A DNA stretch of 64,000 nucleotides from Gerris lacustris. Taxonomy: Eukaryota > Arthropoda > Insecta > Hemiptera > Gerridae. Each line of letters starts with the position of its first letter. The first letter of the stretch is position 1. The translations under genes and the position numbers were made by a program. The DNA is taken from the NCBI GenBank assembly GCA_951217055.1, contig OX578276.1:137273787-137337786 (forward strand), written 5' to 3'. The notes below the pieces were generated by a model that saw nothing but the letters and a program-made list of their open reading frames with translations, had not been told where the DNA came from and did not search any database. Shown piece after piece: positions 56,298 through 64,000 of this stretch.

Positions 56298-57794
56298 ATA
56301 GAAACTATAGTGACGTATACACTGATTTTATCTCGTATTCCCCTAAGGTAAAAGTATTTATGGTCCCGCAATACAGCTCAGAAAGACGATTTTTCTCTTA
56401 ATATGAAGATGTGACAAAAAATCATTCTTTTGACAACGTTTTATTTTTATCTCACACTTAAAGATTAAAAAATAATGTAAAATGTATAAAATTGTTTTAA
56501 AATGCCCATAACATATTTATATCCAAATATTCTTACAAAATAAGATTGCCCTGAGGTATCATTTTTAAATAGTTTTGGAAAAAGTATATTTGTTTGCGGA
56601 AAACGAAACTTCATTTTGTAGATGTTTAGCAAGGTTGCTTTGAGGATACCGTGTTTGCTTATTTTATAAAATTACTTTTATTTATTAAATTTACATTAAA
56701 ATATTTTACTGTTGTCAAATAAAAAAAAAAAAGAAGGAATTTAAATTGTCTCGTGTGTAACAGTTACCAACTGTTTATAAACGTATCCAAGGTTGATCAT
56801 GTAACATTTTCATTTCATTTCAAATATGGTTTCCTCATTTTTTTATTTTAAAAAAAGCTAATTTTATGTCTAATTATCTGTTTAAACCATAAAAACTTTT
56901 TTTGTCTTGAAAATAAAATTATTCCTAATTTTTAATTTCATCCTAAAAGTGGTAAACAAAAATGTGGATGAATATTTGCATACTGCTGATAAGACTAGGT
57001 TGATTTACACTTTGTCTTTAGTCTACTTCTGTTATCTTTACGAGTTTCTTACGCTGGAGGACGTGGAAGAGGTGATGTGAATGACCGATAAATAGGTTCA
57101 AATTATGTAGACCTTGGCAAGCCTCTGGGGGTGCTATAGTGGGTCAAACCTGTGCCGTACTAATGCTAATGTACAATATCTCAGGGTCGTTCTGTTTGTA
57201 TCGACTGATGTCAGCCCTGTTACAAAATATACCACGTATTGTAAACATACCACGAGCCGGATAAGCATGTGAGCTCCTCGTGCAAACAACTTATGAATCC
57301 TTTCGAAATCCAAAATCACAATATTCCTAGTTAAGTAAGAGGATTGTTAGCTTGATTATTAGATATTTATAAAACTTGAAGTGTTTGCTAAAGCCATAAC
57401 ACATACAATGTGTACTTATTTCTTGTTGCTGCAATCGCGGCATTATTCAATTATTAGTTAAACCTAAAGATGTGCATGTGTGTAATAACATGTCATTTTC
57501 ATTAACCTTAATCTGATGATAAATTAAAACAATTTCAAATAGCTTTACTCTTCCTTGAAAGTGAATGTGATTCATCAATAGTGGAAAAAAATAAGAAAGT
57601 GGAAAGTTAATAGTGGAATAAAATTAAGAATAAAATCAATAAAGTTGCTTGAAAATCAAATAGACATATTGTACACATATAAAAATAATATTCCGATTAG
57701 GAAGAAAAGGAGGGGAATGTAGAAGTGATAGGAGTTACTCAAATCATGTTTGGGTAAACAAGTATTGGGTAAAGCTGGGTAGCTTCTTTAAAAC
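56298..57794. other. No gene recognised; less AT-rich patch at 57030-57330
   Basis: 57030-57330 is more balanced in composition. A 61-codon reverse frame (57134-57319) has no known domain. Elsewhere AT-rich. Confidence 0.35.
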
Positions 57795-58192
57795 TTTTGC
57801 TTCCGTGCTTATTGAGGGTAACGGAATTCTATGTGCTTGTTCTGAAGAACGAAAATATTTTATCCGATTTCAAAAATTTCAAGACAGAAATCCGTTTCAG
57901 ACATCAGGGAACATGTTTGGTGCTGTTTTTGTCTGTCGCTAAATTTTTTGCAAACCAACATATCCTAAAAACTACACGGCTGCTTTTAATGATAATGTCA
58001 TAATTAGTCCATTCTTGGTCCCATATAAGACCATTCGTTTTTGTTCAACATGCGCACAAACATACATTTATTTAAATCTATATTTTCAAATGTTCATCTT
58101 ATTTTTATAAAATTCAGATGGTTTGTTGAATGAAGACCGCAGATAGCACCAGATTAATTTTAACCGTCTGCGCTCTTTTCTTCTTAAAGTTT
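57795..58192 (+). mobile_element. Family B copy, hairpin-end half
   Basis: Starts TTGCTTCCGTGCTTATTGAG and GGTAACGG, then TTCTGAAGAACGAAAATAT, TTCAAGACAGAAATCCG, CAGACATCAGGGAACATG, ACCGCAGATAGCACCAGATT, CGTCTGCGCTCTTTTC. Lacks the GTGTGGCAC end. The overlapping 68-codon frame is not a gene. Confidence 0.7.
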
Positions 58193-58351
58193 GTTTTAGC
58201 TGTAACTTTTGACCAGTTTAGTATATTGACGTCAAACGAACTCCTTTTATGCATTTTTATCGTTCAAACGCAATGAAATAACCCCGAAAGCAGTTATTTC
58301 TTACAAAATATGTGACATGTCCTCAAAGCGTACTCCTCTTTCAATTAACAA

Positions 58352-58374
58352 CCCCCCCCCCCCCCCCCCCCCCC
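58352..58374. repeat. Poly-C run
   Basis: Twenty-three consecutive C, unusual in this AT-rich sequence; it could form G-quadruplex or i-motif structures. Confidence 0.9.
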
Positions 58375-59694
58375 ATATTAAGCACTTCCGTTAAAATATG
58401 TTTGGCTCTGTGTTTTTTTTTTGTTTTTTTGGGACTTCCCTATATTTTCAAATTTTTCACCAATGAGACAAATTCCCAAGTCTGCAAAGTTGTGTTGGGT
58501 ACTTTCAAAGAATTACAAGTTATAGAATTTAAAAAAATGGATTGATAAAGTGTACCACATTTTAGCAAAAACGGTATTTTTTTATGAAGTTATCGGGATA
58601 CGTACAGACAAATTTTCATTTACACCCATAGAATTTGTTTTTCTTGCTTTAATTTTATTATTATAATTACCTCCAAAATAGTCTCTAACGAAGACAATGA
58701 TAACAATCTAAAGGTTTACACCCAAAATAATTTTTCGTTACTTGTTTGTATATTACGTAGAATATAATTATTATAAACTTCAATCAATTTAAACTGCTCT
58801 TTCTGTTTAAGATTTATTAATTAAATTGAAATAATTTGAAAACAAATTAATTGGAGAAAATGAAACATTAAATTAAAAAAAAAATTAGCTGTTTCAAATT
58901 TAATAATTGTGGATAATTAAGAAATCAATATTTCACAATCTCCATTCATTTTATAATTTTTAATTGCCATTACTTTCTATTGAATTGATAAGACAACATA
59001 ACAACTATAAGTTAATTTATATTATAGAAAAAAGTGGGGGAAAAATCTTGATTATACCGGATTATGTTGCTGATATGTGATCAAGTGGACAAATGCGTGC
59101 TTTACCGCTCGTACTCATTAAAGTTAAATTATAATTATTTTGTTTAATGCGATCATCATTCGACGATATTGTAACTTTACTTGATTTTGAAATTAATTAT
59201 ACTTTCATTTGATCGCCTCTTTCTAATTTGTATGCTCTACTAAAATTATCCCACATGCATGTTCAATTATGAATATGTTTTATGATTTTCAATATTTATC
59301 GGCAACATTAATTAAACAATGTACCGACTCAAATTAAATATTTTATCTCCAGTAGGGAGAAAAAGTTATGATTTTGAATTAGTTTAGAGGGACTAAAACA
59401 GGTCTTTTCATCCCTGAACTCAAAAAATAGGGAGAAAAAGTAAAAGTAGGGCGAAAAAGTAAAGATTGCTACTTAATTATTTCATAAATAGTAGAAAATG
59501 AATGGCTAATGTAATGAAGTTGTTGAAATCAGGTTGGCGGCACTGCTTTTTCGACCATGATTATCTTTGTTTATAACCTGCATCTAAATAACCCTTTATT
59601 TGAGTTTAATTCCAATTCTTATTTGTTTTAAATTGAATCTCTTATATTGAAAGTGCTAATAATTATTGTTATTTATTGAAATAATAAATAAAAA
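58375..59694. other. No gene seen
   Basis: AT-rich. A GGGAGAAAAAGT direct repeat occurs near 59355-59460 (three related units). No domain recognised. Confidence 0.45.
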
Positions 59695-59990
59695 AGTCCA
59701 GTCATGCACCATGACTTAATGAGCGAATTTTCAAAGAAATCTGCGTTTTATTGGCTTATGATAATATAGGAAAATTTTGGTTTAGAATTTGCTCGGGTGA
59801 AAAAAAAAATTGGTACACAGGGGTACGGGGTACAAAAGTCAAAATAGTATTTACCCTTCAAGATGCATGTCGTTGGAAAGCTCTTTAAGAGTACAGTAAT
59901 TGTTGTTATTTACACTTTTATCATATTTTCACATAAAAGGGGGGTAAAATGGAAAAAAACGTTTTTTGACCCTATATGGTCAAAATTTGA
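59695..59990 (+). repeat. Family P half-arm
   Basis: Matches the inner part of the left arm of the palindrome at 28346-29513 (ATGCACCAT, TATTGGCTTATGATAATAT, GGTACGGGGTACAAAAG, CTTCAAGATGCATGTC, GGAAAGCTCTTTAAGAGTAC, AGGGGGGTAAAATGG-type end). It is single, not palindromic here. Confidence 0.75.
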
Positions 59991-60117
59991 CCCCTAAATG
60001 TACTTCAAAAATTCTGGCCAACGAACTCATCCTTTCTTTTGATATTATTGACATTTTAAAATTTGTTTGAAATTTTTAAGTGCATCCTAAGGGGAGATAT
60101 CGTCTGGAGTGACACAT

Positions 60118-60148
60118 ATATACATACATATATACATACATATATACA
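60118..60148. repeat. Short (ATACATAT)n array
   Basis: Three units of TATATACATACA between GACACA and AAAAAAGTG. Confidence 0.8.
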
Positions 60149-60166
60149 AAAAAGTGTTAAAATTAG

Positions 60167-60209
60167 CTCTAATTAGCTCCCGAGGCTGCGCCTCGGGAGC
60201 TAATTAGAG
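60167..60209. repeat. Perfect 20-bp hairpin, 3-nt loop
   Basis: CTCTAATTAGCTCCCGAGGC at 60167-60186 pairs without mismatch with 60190-60209 around TGC. One of the most stable hairpins in the window; followed by TTATTTTTTATTAA. It adjoins the Crypton-like tail at 60215. Confidence 0.9.
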
Positions 60210-60214
60210 TTATT

Positions 60215-60326
60215 TTTTATTAAAGAGTCGAATTCCTTCGGCTTCGCCTCAAGAACCAACTTTTTCGCTCAGGGAATAATGGCTTACTTTACTCCCTAGG
60301 TGCATAAATAACTATTATTATCTTAG
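60215..60326 (+). repeat. 3' end related to the Crypton-like element at 95-1250
   Basis: CTTCGGCTTCGCCTCAAGAA, then TTTTTCGCTCAGGGAATAAT and GTGCATAAATAACTATT parallels 1125-1243 (CTCGGCTCCGCCTCAGC ... GTGACATAAATAACTATT). No coding part. Confidence 0.45.
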
Positions 60327-60383
60327 TTTATAATAAAAGGCCACAAATATGAAAATTTTGATCGAGGTTTGGCTTTATCGTTT

Positions 60384-61225
60384 TCTTTTGGAACGAAGTT
60401 CTTTATAGGACGTTTCAGCGTCTGGAGCACAGGAGTAAATCCAAAAAAAAAAAACCCGGTAACGAAATCGACTGTCACGAAATCGACTGATGACGGTAAC
60501 TTGAGTAAATGTTTACCGATTTAGTTGAAATTTGGTACACAAATTCATGGAAAAGTTCGTAGGACAACGTTATCCGCCCAAGGTTCGCACGTAACGCTCT
60601 CGTAAGCGTAAGCTTCAAATGTAAAATTGGAATTTTAGGACGGGAAAAAAATATAACTTCATCTATTCAATAAGGTGAACCACTTTTAAAAATATTTTTT
60701 TTTTAGTAAAACTAACATCGACACCGCTATGAAGTGTTTAAGAGCGCTAAAAATATTAAAGTGGACCTAAACGTAAACAACGTTTTTACCGATATTTTAA
60801 GTTCGTTCTAACGTAACGATTTTAATGAAACTTCATACACATCGTTTAAAGTACAATTGAAACAGGCATGTAAAATTTCAACCTGATTCAAGTGGATGTT
60901 TTTGTGCAGTGAAGTGATATATTTTAGATGGAGTAGGCCGGGGCGTGAGGGCTGGGATATTCCTGTTACTTTACTACATGGCTCTTTACTACAATCATTC
61001 TCTTTTATGAAGAAATGTTTTTCTTTTAATTTTGTCTTAACTCCGCTAAGTACAAATAGTTAGTTACTTTTAATTTTGACTCTTTTCTAATTCCGTCATG
61101 TATAAGTAGTAGTGTCGTATACTTAGAGCAGTGTGATTTTATAATTTATATTTAATTATAAAATCACACAAATTAAGCGTAAGGAACTTCGTTCCTACCG
61201 GGTGTCCTGAGACACCACACGTGTT
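60384..61225 (+). mobile_element. Family C element, full length
   Basis: Starts TTTTGGAACGAAGTTCTTTA and ends AAGGAACTTCGTTCCTACCG plus a GGTGTC/GACACC hairpin (61201-61216) and CACACGTG. Core: GATGACGGTAACTTGAGTAA, GAAATTTGGTACAC, TAAAATTGGAATTTTAGGAC, TAAAACTAACATCGACACC, ACGTAACGATTTTAATGAAA, AGTACAATTGAAACAGGCAT. It holds a perfect 16-bp hairpin at 61131-61169 (GTGTGATTTTATAATT arms). No protein frame. Same family at 13435, 27382 and, with other ends, 47658. Confidence 0.8.
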
Positions 61226-63124
<1,899 letters not shown>

Positions 63125-63551
63125 TATCATAGAACTCATCCTCTCTGCAATCTTCTACGTAAAAGGATAGGTTCATGATAAAAGTACAATAATAACAATG
63201 GTAGGTAACGCGAGAAAAAGTTAAGTACTAAATGAAATTCTAAAAAGAGACAACTCGGAGATAAAAAAAAAATCAACAAAAGAAGTGTTATTTAAAAAAT
63301 GTAAAGAAAAGAGAAATTATAAAATCTTGCTCCACATAAAAGATAACAATTTAAAATAAAAACTGCACTGAGAAAGGCTTCATTATTTTTACAATTTTAA
63401 TTATATACAAATATATTAAGTTAAATGTATATAACACTGTTTATAATCATTTATATAATCGATAAGTGTCCCGACGACGACGCACCTCAAAAATAGAACC
63501 ATTAACACTATTCTCAAGACTATACAATAAAATAAAACACCAATAATATCA
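63125..63551. other. No gene seen
   Basis: AT-rich, with no recognised feature. Confidence 0.4.
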
Positions 63552-63662
63552 TTTATCTACGATTGATAAGAAATATAAACATTATATCTTTGTTTAGATG
63601 CGTAGAAAGTGATTATTTACGTACTTGCATTCATTGCGCATGCGCGTCTCATAGAACTGAAC

Positions 63663-63707
63663 AATTCCTCTTCTTTACCACACAGTGTGCGGTAAAGAAG
63701 AGGAATT
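63663..63707. repeat. Perfect 17-bp hairpin
   Basis: AATTCCTCTTCTTTACC at 63663-63679 pairs with 63691-63707 around an 11-nt loop. It sits in the leader of the Crypton-like element, replacing TAATTCTTCACCTTATC of the copy at 24200; a local inverted duplication of that leader segment is likely. Confidence 0.85.
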
Positions 63708-63811
63708 CTTCAGCTTTACGCACGATTAGCAAGTTTGTTTACATTTAACAAAACTAATTTGCAGTTCTTTTATTAAAATAACTGTTTATATCGAGTTTTT
63801 AGTGAAAAACA

Positions 63812-63949
63812 ATAAGTGAATCAAGTGACTTTGACGAAAATGTGGAGAATAATACTCCTCCAGAAATAATTAATTCGGCAAAAAATACAACTCAAGAATT
63901 AATCCCATCTTTATCAAGAGAGAGATACGAACTTACATACAGCAAGTTT
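63812..63949 (+). pseudogene. N-terminal stub of Crypton-like tyrosine recombinase
   Basis: Forty-six codons begin at ATA 63812 (probably a mutated ATG, since an in-frame stop lies only three codons upstream). They include SESSDFDENVENNTPPEI, then NTTQELIPSLSRERYELTYS and KF at 63944-63949. An acidic N-terminus followed by Leu-x-Pro-x-x-Ser-x-x-Arg-Tyr-Glu-x-x-Tyr-x-x-Phe is the start of the N-terminal core-binding domain of Crypton-type recombinases. Homology stops after KF at the deletion joint. Lost start codon and missing catalytic domain make it non-functional. Confidence 0.5.
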
Positions 63950-64000
63950 ATTTTTTTCTGTATTTATAATTTAAATCTAACAATCGTAGATAAAGTACGG

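Larger units (their letters stand above)
63552..64000 (+). mobile_element. Crypton-like deletion derivative, cut by the window end
   Basis: Starts TTTATCTACGATTGATAAG and the leader (GTTTAGATGCGTAGAAAGTG, CATTGCGCATGCGCG, GTTTGTTTACATTTAACAAA) matches 24326-24170 read in reverse. It keeps an N-terminal coding stub (63812-63949), then jumps to CAATCGTAGATAAAGTACGG, which in the 23957 copy leads into the 3' tail. The tail should continue beyond base 64000. Contains a perfect 17-bp hairpin absent from the other copy. Confidence 0.6.

Overview
This window reads as non-coding DNA from an AT-rich animal nuclear genome, most likely an arthropod and probably an insect. The evidence is the strong A+T bias, long (AT)n and (AC)n microsatellites, decayed transposon coding pieces of animal type (RTE-type non-LTR, mariner-like, hAT-like, tyrosine-recombinase-like), and dense families of short non-autonomous elements. 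I found no intact host gene, no rRNA, no CRISPR array and no bacterial-style operon. Every open frame I examined is either a transposon remnant or a chance frame in low-complexity or repeat DNA. The window is best described as an intergenic or long-intron repeat landscape.

Layout. 0-5 kb: a tyrosine-recombinase (Crypton-like) remnant, (AT)n arrays and repeat ends. 5-13 kb: a head-to-head mariner-derived inverted element (6644-7161), a 1.8-kb foldback built from two composite repeat copies (8068-9895), and a hAT-like element with a decayed transposase C-terminus and subterminal repeats (11304-12349). 13-26 kb: copies of families B, C, D and E, including a complete 155-bp PIF/Harbinger-type MITE with TTA duplications (18486-18640), a broken RTE-type reverse transcriptase (22238-23013) and another Crypton-like remnant (23957-24326). 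27-31 kb: a nested structure in which a family C element is split by a 2.5-kb hAT-type element with a perfect 8-bp target duplication; this insert contains a 1.17-kb palindrome. 31-47 kb: tandem and foldback repeats, family A and B copies, a second hAT MITE with a perfect 8-bp duplication (42942-43115), and a foldback element carrying a tRNA-like sequence (46537-46942). 47-64 kb: more A, B and C copies, a foldback whose loop is a family C core (53524-54337), a half copy of the palindrome, a 20-bp perfect hairpin, a full family C element (60384-61225) and a third Crypton-like remnant cut by the window end.

Repeat family names (A-F, P) are local labels defined here by comparing copies within the window. 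Family A: about 600 bp, ends near CTACGTTTTTA. Family B: one end reads TGCCAATTAGTGTGGCACAT and the other is a GCTTCCG...CGGAAGC hairpin. Family C: ends GGAACGAAGTTC, with a core containing ACTTGAGTAA and GCGTAAACGTGA. Family D: AGGCCCCCATACACGGTCAA termini. Family E: a module ending in a pol III B-box-like GGTTCGATTCC. Family F: short tandem units containing ATGGCGG.

The most notable pattern is modularity. The family C core sits in at least four different end contexts: its own GGAACGAAGTTC ends, GAAGCGAGCG ends, family B ends, and an unrelated pair of long inverted arms. This suggests repeated capture or exchange of a core between non-autonomous elements. All similarities were judged by eye; no alignment or database search was run.
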